A stretch of DNA of 22,405 nt from NCBI GenBank assembly GCA_023384025.1, contig JAHDXX010000018.1, positions 1 through 22,405 on the forward strand, written 5' to 3'. A program made the position numbers and the translations under genes. The notes under the pieces were generated by a model. The model was not told the origin of the DNA. It did not search any database and was given only the letters and a program-made list of their open reading frames with translations. The DNA is from Sphingomonadaceae bacterium (GTDB lineage: Bacteria > Pseudomonadota > Alphaproteobacteria > Sphingomonadales > Sphingomonadaceae). Position 1 is the stretch's first letter. Each line of letters begins with the position of its first letter. Below are positions 13,555 to 21,582 of the stretch, in pieces.

Positions 13555-15476
13555 CGCAGGGGCAGGATCCGCGAGACGATGTAGTCCGCCGCTTCGTCCA
13601 CCGTCATGTCGACCGTGTTGACACGGATTTCCGGGGTTTCGGGCGCCTCATAAGGGCTGTCGATTCCGGTGAAATTCTTCAGCTGCCCCTCCCGCGCCTT
13701 TTTGTAGAGCCCCTTCACGTCGCGCGCTTCGGCCACCTCCAGCGGGGTATCAACGAAAATCTCGACGAACTCGCCTGTCGCCATCATGCTGCGGACCAGC
13801 TCGCGCTCGGCCCGGAACGGGCTGATGAACGCGGTGAGAACGATCAGCCCGGCGTCGGTCATCAACCGCGCGACCTCGCCCACACGGCGGATATTCTCGA
13901 TCCGGTCCGCCTCGGTAAAGCCGAGATCCTTGTTCAGGCAGTGGCGCACATTGTCGCCATCGAGCAGGAAGGTGTGGCGGTTCATATGGGCCAGCCGCTC
14001 TTCCACCGCATTGGCGATGGTCGACTTGCCCGAGCCGCTGAGGCCGGTGAACCACAGGACCAGCGGCTTCTGGTTCTTGATCGCCGCATGCTGCTCGCGG
14101 GTCGTGCTGACCGGCTGCCAGTGGACATTGTCGGCGCGGCGCAGGCTGAAGTGGAGCATCCCGGCGGCGACCGTGGCGTTGGTCAGCTTGTCGATCAGGA
14201 TGAACCCGCCCAGTGTCCTGCTGCCGGAATAGGGCTCGAAGACCACCGGCCTTTCGGTGTGCACTTCAACCACACCGATTGCATTGAGATGCAGCGCCTT
14301 GCTGGCAAGGTGCGAGCCAACCCCGGCAGGGTCGTTGACGTTGATTTCGTACTTCGGTTCCTGGACCGTGGCGGTCACGGTCTGGGTCGCCAGTTTGAGC
14401 CAGTAACCGCGCCCCGGCTTCATCGCTTCGTCGCTGAGCCACACCAGCGTTGCTTCGAACTGGTCGGAGGCCTGCGGCGGATCGTCTGCCGCCGCGATGA
14501 CGTCGCCGCGCGAACAATCGACTTCATCGGCAAGCGTGATGGTGACCGATTGCCCAGCCACGCCCTTCTCCAGCTCGCCGCCAAAGGTGACCACCGACTT
14601 GACAGTGCTGGTCTTGCCCGAGGGTACGATCCGCACCGGATCTCCGGGCTTGACGGTGCCGCTGGCGATCAGCCCGGAAAACCCGCGGAAGTCGAGGTTG
14701 GGCCGGTTGACCCACTGCACCGGCATACGGAAGCTGCGTTCCTGCGCGGCTTCGTTGGCCAGCGGCACCGTCTCCAGATGCTCGATCAGGCTCGGGCCGG
14801 AATACCACGGGGTCTCGGCCGAAGGTGCAGCGGTGATGTTGTCGCCGCGGAATCCGGAAATCGGCAGCGCGGTGAAGCTCTCGATCCCGATGCTTTCCGC
14901 AAATGCGGCATAGTCGGCCACAATTGCGTCGAATACCGCCTGATCATAACCGACCAGATCCATCTTGTTCACCGCCAGCACCAGATTGCGGATGCCCAGC
15001 TGGTGGCACAGGAAGCTGTGCCGCCGCGTCTGCACCAGCACGCCCTTGCGCGCGTCGACCAGGATCACGGCGAGATCAGCGGTGGAGGCGCCCGTCACCA
15101 TGTTGCGCGTGTACTGCTCGTGCCCCGGGCAATCGGCGACGATGAACTTGCGTTTCTCGGTCGCGAAAAAGCGGTAGGCGACGTCGATCGTGATGCCCTG
15201 CTCGCGCTCGGCGGCAAGGCCATCGACCAGCAGGGCAAAGTCGATGTCCGCCCCTTGCGTGCCAACCCGCTTGCTGTCGCTTTCCAGTGCGGCAAGCTGG
15301 TCCTCGAAGATCATCTTGCTGTCGTAGAGCAGCCGACCGATCAGCGTGCTCTTGCCATCGTCGACACTGCCACAGGTGATGAACCGCAGCAGGTCCTTGT
15401 TCTGGTGCTGGGCGAGATAGGCCTCGATGTCCTCGGCAATCAGGGCATCGGTTTCGTAGGCGGGATGCTGGCTCAT
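13551..15476 (-). CDS. cysNC: CysN-CysC fusion: sulfate adenylyltransferase GTPase subunit / APS kinase
   Basis: A 641-aa bifunctional protein. The N-terminal part (about 1-450) is CysN, the EF-Tu-like GTPase that drives APS formation with CysD: G1 GSVDDGKST (36-44), G2 GITIDV (94-99), G3 DCPGH (115-119), G4 NKMD (170-173). The C-terminal part (about 460-641) is APS kinase CysC, which makes PAPS: P-loop GLSGSGKST (478-486) and LDGDNVRHCLN (505-515). The fusion is common in proteobacteria. Its ATG overlaps the cysD stop as TGATG, so the start is firm; the frame is open further upstream, inside cysD. A 755-codon open frame on the other strand is a GC-bias shadow. Confidence 0.97.
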   Translation of the reverse strand: MSQHPAYETDALIAEDIEAYLAQHQNKDLLRFITCGSVDDGKSTLIGRLLYDSKMIFEDQLAALESDSKRVGTQGADIDFALLVDGLAAEREQGITIDVAYRFFATEKRKFIVADCPGHEQYTRNMVTGASTADLAVILVDARKGVLVQTRRHSFLCHQLGIRNLVLAVNKMDLVGYDQAVFDAIVADYAAFAESIGIESFTALPISGFRGDNITAAPSAETPWYSGPSLIEHLETVPLANEAAQERSFRMPVQWVNRPNLDFRGFSGLIASGTVKPGDPVRIVPSGKTSTVKSVVTFGGELEKGVAGQSVTITLADEVDCSRGDVIAAADDPPQASDQFEATLVWLSDEAMKPGRGYWLKLATQTVTATVQEPKYEINVNDPAGVGSHLASKALHLNAIGVVEVHTERPVVFEPYSGSRTLGGFILIDKLTNATVAAGMLHFSLRRADNVHWQPVSTTREQHAAIKNQKPLVLWFTGLSGSGKSTIANAVEERLAHMNRHTFLLDGDNVRHCLNKDLGFTEADRIENIRRVGEVARLMTDAGLIVLTAFISPFRAERELVRSMMATGEFVEIFVDTPLEVAEARDVKGLYKKAREGQLKNFTGIDSPYEAPETPEIRVNTVDMTVDEAADYIVSRILPLR

Positions 15477-16384
15477 CAGAAGTAGCCCTCCTGCTTCTTC
15501 TTCTCCATCCCTGCACCGCCTTCGTCCTTGTCGATCACGCGGCCCTGCCTCTCGCTGGTGGTGGTGAGCAGCATTTCCTGCACCACTTCGGCCAGCGTGG
15601 TCGCCTCGCTCTCCACCGCGCCGGTCAGCGGCCAGCAACCCAGCGTGCGGAATCGCACCGATCGCTCGGTGATCTCGGGAAGCTTGCCCAGCACCCGCTC
15701 CAGCCGCTCGGCATCGTCGACCATGAACAGGCCGCCTTCGTATTCGAAGGTGGGGCGCGGGGCGGAGAAATAGAGCGGCACGATCTCGATGTTCTCGGCC
15801 ATGATATATTGCCAGATGTCGAGCTCGGTCCAGTTGCTCAAAGGGAACACCCGGATGCTTTCACCCTTGGCCTTCTTGGCGTTGTAGACATTCCACAGCT
15901 CGGGGCGCTGGTTCTTCGGGTCCCACCCGTGGCTGGCGGTGCGGAACGAGAAGATCCGTTCCTTCGCCCGGCTCTTTTCCTCGTCGCGGCGGGCACCGCC
16001 GAACGCTGCGTCGAAACCGTAGTGATCGAGCGCCTGTTTCAGGCCCTGCGTCTTCCACATGTCGGTGTGGAGCGGCCCGTGGTCGAACGGGTTGATCCCG
16101 CGCTCCTTGGCTTCCTCGTTATGCCACACCAGCAGCTCCATGCCCGCATCGTCAGCCGATTTCTGGCGCAGGGCGTACATGTCGCGGAATTTCCACGTCG
16201 TATCGACATGAAGCAGCGAGAACGGCGGCGGTGACGGGTAGAACGCCTTTTTCGCCAGGTGCAGCATCACCGCGCTGTCCTTGCCGATGGAATAAAGCAT
16301 CACGGGGTTCTGCGCCTCGGCGACGACCTCGCGCATGATGTGGATGCTCTCGGCCTCGAGGCGGTCGAGGTGGGTCAGTTTCAT
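15476..16384 (-). CDS. cysD: CysD, sulfate adenylyltransferase small subunit
   Basis: A 302-aa ATP-pyrophosphatase-family subunit that forms APS from ATP and sulfate together with CysN. The PP-loop is SIGKDSAVML (32-41), and the FGGARRDEEKSRAKERIFSFR, FPLSNWTELDIWQYI and FRTLGCWPLTGAVES blocks are diagnostic. I start it at ATG 16384 (MKLTHLDRLEAESIHI), which gives exactly the usual length and aligns with the known CysD N-terminus; an ATG ten codons upstream is possible, and neither has a strong ribosome site. First gene of cysD-cysNC-cysQ. The product should be cytoplasmic. Confidence 0.97.
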   Translation of the reverse strand: MKLTHLDRLEAESIHIMREVVAEAQNPVMLYSIGKDSAVMLHLAKKAFYPSPPPFSLLHVDTTWKFRDMYALRQKSADDAGMELLVWHNEEAKERGINPFDHGPLHTDMWKTQGLKQALDHYGFDAAFGGARRDEEKSRAKERIFSFRTASHGWDPKNQRPELWNVYNAKKAKGESIRVFPLSNWTELDIWQYIMAENIEIVPLYFSAPRPTFEYEGGLFMVDDAERLERVLGKLPEITERSVRFRTLGCWPLTGAVESEATTLAEVVQEMLLTTTSERQGRVIDKDEGGAGMEKKKQEGYF

Positions 16385-16609
16385 AAGGGGCTCGTTCTTG
16401 CGCGGGAACCGCATTCAGGATGGAATACGGCTTGTCCGGACTGGCTGTCGAAGGGCACCATTACGGTGCACGCAAGGCGCGGGCAATCCGCGAGCGCCCG
16501 ATTTTTGCTTTGCCCCAAGGTGCGCGAGCTTGTCAGGGCGGCTACTATCTTCGCTGGTTTGCGCCGGATGCATCCGGCTCTATGGCGCGCGCACAAGGTG
16601 GAGATCACG
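16385..16609. other. Divergent intergenic region between cysD and the thiolase-like gene
   Basis: 225 bases that must hold promoters for the cys operon (leftward) and the thiolase-like gene (rightward). I see no convincing sigma-70 pair, no riboswitch fold that I recognise, and no clear CysB/Cbl-type palindrome. The thiolase reading frame stays open through the whole region and into cysD, but that part does not look coding. Confidence 0.6.
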
Positions 16610-18121
16610 ATGACAGCCAATCCCGAACATGTTCCGGTCATTGTCGGCGTGGGCCAGGTGAACGACCGGCCTGCCACGCCCGAACAGGGGCTCGACTCCG
16701 GCGGACTGATGATCGCCGCCTTGCAGGCTGCAGACGCAGACGCCGGTGGCGGCTGGCTGGCCAGTGTTGATTCGCTGGCGCTGGTCAGCCAGATGTCATG
16801 GCCGCAACTGAACCCGCTGACGCAGACAGTGGCTGACGGGATCGGGGCAAGTCCGGCACACCTGTTCCAGACCGCCCTGCCCAATGGCGACAGCCCGATC
16901 CTGCTGCTCAATCAGGCGGCCAACCGGATCGGTTCTGGCGATGCGAATGTTTGCGCGGTGACGGGCGGCGAGGCGCTGCGCACTGCGGCGCATCTCGCCC
17001 GCGCCAAGGCAGCAGCAGCCGGATCGGACCACAAACCCAATGTGATGCGCGATGCCGCCCACCGGCGCACCGTCGGCTATCGCCAGTCCTACGGGCTGAC
17101 CGTACCGGTCGACGTCTACCCGCTCTACGAGAATGCCGGGCGCGCCGCCTACGGCCAGTCGCTGGCGGAGGGACAGGCGGAAAGTGGCGCGATCTGGGAA
17201 CAGTTTTCGCAGGTCGCCGCCGCCAATCCCTCGGCCTGGATCCGCGAGGCGGCCACTGCCGACGAAATCGTCACTCCCACGGCCGACAATCGTCCGATCG
17301 CGTTCCCCTACACCAAGCTGCAGGTCGCCAATGCGAGCGTGAACCAGGGGGCAGCGTTCCTTGTCGCCAGCCTTGCCGAGGCCCGCCGCCAGGGCGTGCC
17401 GGAGGACCGGCTGGTCTATGTCGGCGCGGGCGCAGCAGCACACGAAAGCGACGATTTCCTTGAGCGCGATGGCTTCGACGCTTCGCCGAGCATGGCGGTC
17501 TCGCTCAGCCGGGCACTGGAACTCAACGGCGTGACCGTCGACCGGATCGACCATGCCGAGCTCTACAGCTGCTTCCCCTGTGTGCCCAAGATGGCGCGGC
17601 GGGTGATCGGCTGGCCGTTCGACCGCCCGGCAACGGTGTTTGGCGGCCTGACATTCGGCGGCGGGCCAATCGGCAACTACATGAGCCACGCTGTCGCCTG
17701 CATGGTCGAGAAACTACGCGGCGAACCGGGCACCGGCCTGCTGTTCGCCAACGGCGGCTATGCCACCCACAACCACACCATCGTGCTGACGAGCAAGCCC
17801 AACCCGGCGGTCAGCTTCCCGCAGGAATTCGATTACCAGAACGAAGCTGACGCCGCACGCGGACCGGTGCCAGAACTGGACAAGGACTTCCTCGGCCCGG
17901 CCACGGTCGAGACCTACACCGTCCATTACGGACGACAGGGCGAGCCCAAGCTTGGAACCGTGGTCGCGCGCACGCCGGCGGGCAAGCGCACGCTTGCCGC
18001 TGTCCTGCCCGAAGATGCGGCGATGATCGCATTCCTGACCGACGGGCGCGAAGAACCTGTGGGCACCGCAGGCGAGGTGGTCACCGGGCAAGGCGAGCTG
18101 CGCGAATGGCGGCGCAGCTGA
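16610..18121 (+). CDS. Thiolase-like protein (annotated in relatives as acetyl-CoA acetyltransferase)
   Basis: A 503-aa protein of the thiolase superfamily, SCP-x-like branch, with an extra C-terminal domain of about 100 residues (from about 400). Start at ATG 16610, with GGTGGAG upstream. Recognisable thiolase pieces: VPVIVGVGQ, PNGDSPILLLNQAANRIGSG (91-110), NVCAVTGGEAL (113-123), VDRIDHAELYSCFP, and FGGLTFGGGPIGNYMSHA. In true thiolases the nucleophilic Cys lies in the helix start that here reads NGDSP, so that Cys appears to be absent; C115 sits in the following strand. The late HP and CxGG elements are also altered. It may bind acyl-CoA without classical thiolysis. It is followed 97 bp later by an aldehyde dehydrogenase, perhaps one pathway, but the substrate is unknown. 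Confidence 0.8.
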   Translation: MTANPEHVPVIVGVGQVNDRPATPEQGLDSGGLMIAALQAADADAGGGWLASVDSLALVSQMSWPQLNPLTQTVADGIGASPAHLFQTALPNGDSPILLLNQAANRIGSGDANVCAVTGGEALRTAAHLARAKAAAAGSDHKPNVMRDAAHRRTVGYRQSYGLTVPVDVYPLYENAGRAAYGQSLAEGQAESGAIWEQFSQVAAANPSAWIREAATADEIVTPTADNRPIAFPYTKLQVANASVNQGAAFLVASLAEARRQGVPEDRLVYVGAGAAAHESDDFLERDGFDASPSMAVSLSRALELNGVTVDRIDHAELYSCFPCVPKMARRVIGWPFDRPATVFGGLTFGGGPIGNYMSHAVACMVEKLRGEPGTGLLFANGGYATHNHTIVLTSKPNPAVSFPQEFDYQNEADAARGPVPELDKDFLGPATVETYTVHYGRQGEPKLGTVVARTPAGKRTLAAVLPEDAAMIAFLTDGREEPVGTAGEVVTGQGELREWRRS

Positions 18122-18218
18122 CCTTCCATTCAGCCCTTACAATAACCAGTTTCATCGTGCTATCGATTACCCCACACACAGCGTGAAGAATCGCACAGCT
18201 AGCCCGGGAGAGTATCCA

Positions 18219-19640
18219 ATGACCGACTACCGCAACCTGATCGACGGCGAGATGATCGACAACGGCCAATGGCTTGATGTCGTGAACCCCGCCAACGAGG
18301 AAGTGATCGGCCGCGTGCCCGCTTGCGGCAAGGACGAGCTTGACCGCGCCGTCGCCGCTGCTCGGCGCGCGTTCAAGACTTGGTCGAAGACACCGGTCGA
18401 GGAACGGCGTGCCGCGATCCAGAAGATTTCCGCGATCATCAAGGACAATGCCGACGAGTTGCACCGTCTGCTCACCGCCGAACAGGGCAAACCGCACCAG
18501 CAGGCGATGGGCGAGATCATCGGTTCCTCGATGATGGCCGGCGCGCAGTCGACCCTCGATCTTGAAGAGGTAATCAACGAGGACAGCGACCAGCGCCTCA
18601 GCCGCACCCGCCGGGTGCCGGTCGGCGTGGTTGGCGGGATCGTGCCGTGGAACTTCCCGGTGATGATGGCGATGCAGAAGATTGCGCCGGCCATGCTGAG
18701 CGGCTGCACCATTGTGCTCAAGCCCTCGCCCTTCACTCCGCTGACCACGCTGCGGCTCGCCGAACTGATCAAGGATGCGGTGCCCGCCGGCGTCGTCAAC
18801 ATCATCACCGGTGAAGACAGCCTCGGTCCGCTGATCACCGGCCACCCGGACATCGACAAGATCACCTTCACCGGCTCGACCGCAACCGGCAAGAAGATCA
18901 TGGAAGGTGCCAGCAAGGATCTCAAGCGGATCACGCTTGAACTGGGCGGCAACGACGCTTCGATCGTGCTGCCCGATGCCGATGTCGAAAAGGTCGCCGA
19001 ACAGCTGTTCTGGTCGAGCTTCACCAACGCCGGGCAGATCTGCGTCGCCGCCAAGCGGATCTACATCCACGAGGATATCTACGACGATCTCAGCAAGGCG
19101 ATTGCCGAATACGCCAAGGGCGTGAAGGTCGGCGATGGTTCGCAGCAGGGTACTGCGGTCGGCCCGATCCAGAACAAGAAGCAGTTCGACCGCGTGTGCG
19201 AGCTGATTCAGGACGCCAAGGATAACGGCTACAACTTCCTCGTGGGTGGCGATGTCGATCCTTCGGGCTCGGGCTACTACGTGCCGATCACCATCCTCGA
19301 CAACCCGCCCGAAGACGCGCGCATCGTGGCCGAGGAACAGTTCGGCCCGGTTATGCCGCTGATGAAGTTCAGCAGCGACGAGGAAGTGATCGAGCGCGCC
19401 AACAACTCCGAATACGGTCTTGCCGGTGCGGTCTGGACCAAGGATGTCGAACGTGGGGTGAAGATCGCCGAGCAACTCGAGACCGGTACCGTCTGGATCA
19501 ACGAATACCTGCACCTCTCGCCGTTCGCGCCGTTTGGCGGGCACAAGCAGTCCGGCTTCGGCGCTGAATACGGTATCGAAGGGTTGAAGGAATTCACCTA
19601 CCCGCAGGTCATCACCGTCAAGAAGAACGCGGCGGTCTGA
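18219..19640 (+). CDS. NAD(P)-dependent aldehyde dehydrogenase
   Basis: A 473-aa member of the aldehyde dehydrogenase superfamily (PF00171), oxidising an aldehyde to the acid. All catalytic parts are present: N145 in VPWNFPV, the cofactor Lys K168 in LKPSPF, the glycine motif FTGSTATG (217-224), E241 in ELGGND, and C275 in AGQICVAAKR. The start ATG at 18219 has GGGAGAG upstream and gives the typical N-terminus; 12 codons of open frame precede it. The sequence is full length. The ELGGNDASIVLPDAD form points to the branch around salicylaldehyde, lactaldehyde or betaine-type dehydrogenases, but the substrate cannot be named. A strong terminator follows directly. Confidence 0.93.
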   Translation: MTDYRNLIDGEMIDNGQWLDVVNPANEEVIGRVPACGKDELDRAVAAARRAFKTWSKTPVEERRAAIQKISAIIKDNADELHRLLTAEQGKPHQQAMGEIIGSSMMAGAQSTLDLEEVINEDSDQRLSRTRRVPVGVVGGIVPWNFPVMMAMQKIAPAMLSGCTIVLKPSPFTPLTTLRLAELIKDAVPAGVVNIITGEDSLGPLITGHPDIDKITFTGSTATGKKIMEGASKDLKRITLELGGNDASIVLPDADVEKVAEQLFWSSFTNAGQICVAAKRIYIHEDIYDDLSKAIAEYAKGVKVGDGSQQGTAVGPIQNKKQFDRVCELIQDAKDNGYNFLVGGDVDPSGSGYYVPITILDNPPEDARIVAEEQFGPVMPLMKFSSDEEVIERANNSEYGLAGAVWTKDVERGVKIAEQLETGTVWINEYLHLSPFAPFGGHKQSGFGAEYGIEGLKEFTYPQVITVKKNAAV

Positions 19641-19666
19641 CGTTTTCAGAGTCAGCCGTCAAAGCG

Positions 19667-19698
19667 AGACCCCTCCCCATCCGGGGAGGGGTTTTGTT
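19667..19698 (+). terminator. Rho-independent terminator after the aldehyde dehydrogenase
   Basis: CCCCTCCCC (19668-19676), loop ATCC, GGGGAGGGG (19681-19689), then TTTTGTTTT. Perfect nine-base stem with an added A-T pair and a good T-run, 27 bases after the stop codon. Confidence 0.93.
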
Positions 19699-19750
19699 TT
19701 CCGGCCTCACGCCCCTTGATTTCCGCCCCCGTCCGCGCGCATGAGCGGGC

Positions 19751-20389
19751 ATGACCGGTCTCCACACCACGCTCGCCCGCAGGGGCCTGATGTTCATCCT
19801 TTCCTCGCCCTCGGGCGCGGGCAAGACCACCATCAGCCGCATGCTGCTGGGCGCCGATGATGAGATCAACCTGTCGGTTTCTGCCACCACCCGCCCGCGC
19901 CGCGAAGGCGAGATCGACGGGATCGACTACCACTTCGTCACCCCTGACAAGTTCGCAGCGATGGTCGAGGCCGACGATTTCTACGAATGGGCCGAAGTGT
20001 TCGGCAACCGCTACGGCACGCCCAAGGGTTATATCCGCAAGGGCCTGAAGGAAGGGCGCGACTTCCTGTTCGATATCGACTGGCAGGGCACCCAGCAGCT
20101 CAAGCAAAAGGACGACCAGGACGTCGTCACGGTGTTCATCCTGCCGCCCAGCCTCGACGAACTGCGCCGCCGCCTGGAAAGCCGCGCGACCGACAGCGAG
20201 GACGTGATCGACCGCCGGATGGACCGCGCCCGCGCCGAAATCAGCCACTGGGCGGAATACGACTACGTAGTGATCAACGACGATGTCGACGCCTGCTTCG
20301 TCAAAGTGCGCGAGATCCTCCACGCCGAGCGGATGAAGCGCCAGCGGCAGACCGGGCTGATCCCGTTCGTGCGGGAACTGATGGGGTAG
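19751..20389 (+). CDS. gmk: Guanylate kinase
   Basis: A 212-aa enzyme that phosphorylates GMP to GDP with ATP, essential for GTP and dGTP supply. P-loop SSPSGAGKTT (18-27); the GMP-binding region SVSATTRPRREGEIDGIDYHF (near 43-63) and Y-G-T-P-K; FDIDWQGTQQL for the nucleotide base; and the lid region RRRLESRATDSEDVIDRRM. Start at ATG 19751; an internal ATG at 19790 (MFILSSPSG) with AGGGG upstream is a possible alternative. Isolated from the preceding operon by the 19667 terminator, so it has its own promoter in the preceding 50 bases. Confidence 0.96.
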   Translation: MTGLHTTLARRGLMFILSSPSGAGKTTISRMLLGADDEINLSVSATTRPRREGEIDGIDYHFVTPDKFAAMVEADDFYEWAEVFGNRYGTPKGYIRKGLKEGRDFLFDIDWQGTQQLKQKDDQDVVTVFILPPSLDELRRRLESRATDSEDVIDRRMDRARAEISHWAEYDYVVINDDVDACFVKVREILHAERMKRQRQTGLIPFVRELMG

Positions 20390-20634
20390 ATCACCCTGAA
20401 TAGACCGGTTCTTCCCGGACCCTTCACCTTTGCACATCCATCCCGGTGGCGCCCGCCAGCCGCGAGTCGCCTGCTGTCAAGCAGGCCGATGTGCTAGCCC
20501 TCCCGAAGTAGCAACGGCTTGCCAGCACGCACGTGTCAGCGCATTGCCAAGGCTGGAACGAACGCAAATTCCGGACCAGCTTTCTCCCTGCCCGATGCCG
20601 GCTCCCGTCGGCGAATGCAGCAAGGAGAGCTGAA
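20390..20634. other. Intergenic region upstream of the acidic/glycine-zipper gene
   Basis: 245 bases without a gene. It holds a perfect six-base hairpin CCTGCT-GTCA-AGCAGG (20470-20485) lacking a T-run, possibly the end of the gmk transcript, and an AAGGAGA ribosome site (20622-20628) for the next gene. GGAAC at the GGCTGGAAC stretch resembles half of an alphaproteobacterial general-stress (EcfG) promoter, but no CGTT follows at the right distance. Confidence 0.55.
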
Positions 20635-21501
20635 ATGTACGACAGTTACGATCCGGAAATGGAGCTGATGGAGCTCGAGGCAGGCGATTCGATGTTCGGC
20701 GCCTACCAGGAAGGCGCTTTCGAGACCGGAGGCGGTCTCGGCGGCTACGAAGCCATGTTCGAGGACGAGTTCGAAAGCTTCGGCGAGTTCGAGAACGATG
20801 GCTATTTCGAATTCGAAAGCGACCTCGGCGAACTCGAAGGCGATCCCTTCTTCGGCAAGATCTGGAACGGCGTGAAGAAGGTCGCCAAGGCCGTTGCGCC
20901 GCTTGCCAAGAAATTCGCTCCCCAGATCGGCACCGTGATCGGAGGTGCGCTGGGTGGCCCAGCCGGTGCCGCGATCGGCGGCAAGCTCGGCGGTGTCGTC
21001 AAGGCGCTCGAAGGCGAAGGCGAGAGCGAAAGCGAAAGCGAGATGGAAGCCCAGTACGAAGGCGACGGGATGGACGAAGCCATTGCCGAATCCATGGCCA
21101 CTGCAGGTTCGAAGGGCGATGCCGCAACGGCTCAGACGATGGGCTCGGCGCTGACCGTGACCATTGCTTCGCGCGCACCGGCACAGGTGCGCCAGGTCCT
21201 GCCGGTGCTGGCCAAGGCTGGCGGCGATGTCGCACGGACGCTGGCCCGTTCGAACGATCCCCGTGCCAAGATGCTGGTCCGGGCTTTGCCGACGATCCAG
21301 AAGCGCACGGTGGCGACCCTTACCGCCAAGGCGCGGGCAGGCAAGCCGGTGACCCCGCGCACCGCTGCCCGGGTCATGACCAAGCACGCCGTGCGCACGC
21401 TCAACAGCCCGCAGGACCTGGCCAAGGCCCTGGCGAACAATGCGGTCAAGAAGAACAAGCTGGACCGGACCGCAATTGCCCGCGCCGAGCGCTTCTACTG
21501 A
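20635..21501 (+). CDS. Uncharacterised protein: acidic N-terminus, Lys-rich amphipathic helix, glycine zipper
   Basis: A 288-aa protein of no family I can name. Start at ATG 20635 with AAGGAGA six bases upstream. Residues 1-70 hold 23 Asp/Glu and no Lys or Arg, with repeated E-F motifs (FEDEFESFGEFE). Residues 71-96 switch to six Lys and no acid in an amphipathic segment (KIWNGVKKVAKAVAPLAKKF). Residues 98-120 form a glycine zipper (GTVIGGALGGPAGAAIGGKLGG), then a Ser-Glu run to about 155, then a basic, Ala/Arg-rich helical part to the end. No Sec signal is seen. The layout recalls membrane-active peptides or bacteriocin-like proteins carrying an acidic neutralising region; particle-associated proteins with E-F repeats are another option. 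Both are inference. It is followed by a partner gene after a strong hairpin. Confidence 0.8.
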   Translation: MYDSYDPEMELMELEAGDSMFGAYQEGAFETGGGLGGYEAMFEDEFESFGEFENDGYFEFESDLGELEGDPFFGKIWNGVKKVAKAVAPLAKKFAPQIGTVIGGALGGPAGAAIGGKLGGVVKALEGEGESESESEMEAQYEGDGMDEAIAESMATAGSKGDAATAQTMGSALTVTIASRAPAQVRQVLPVLAKAGGDVARTLARSNDPRAKMLVRALPTIQKRTVATLTAKARAGKPVTPRTAARVMTKHAVRTLNSPQDLAKALANNAVKKNKLDRTAIARAERFY

Positions 21502-21509
21502 CCCCGGGT

Positions 21510-21544
21510 GCCGCCAGCGCATGGCCTGATCATGCGCTGGCGGC
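21510..21544. promoter_or_regulatory. Perfect 14-bp hairpin between the two unknown genes
   Basis: GCCGCCAGCGCATG (21510-21523) and its exact reverse complement (21531-21544) around a seven-base loop, eight bases after the first gene's stop codon. There is no T-run, so it is not a classic terminator; it could protect the upstream message from 3' decay or set the ratio of the two products. The second gene starts 38 bases later. Confidence 0.8.
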
Positions 21545-21582
21545 CTCACCCCCGCCCTGCAGCCCCAGCGAAAGTGCGTGCC

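Noticed and set aside
13218..15485. A 755-codon open frame on the plus strand across cysQ and cysNC
   Set aside because: Codon-bias shadow; the minus strand encodes complete CysN and CysC motifs with overlapping start/stop junctions.
18081..19544. A 487-codon minus-strand open frame across the aldehyde dehydrogenase
   Set aside because: The plus-strand gene has all catalytic residues of the superfamily; the antisense frame is a shadow.
20550..20580. EcfG-type general-stress promoter before the acidic protein gene
   Set aside because: A GGAAC-like -35 is present but no CGTT-like -10 lies 16-17 bases downstream.
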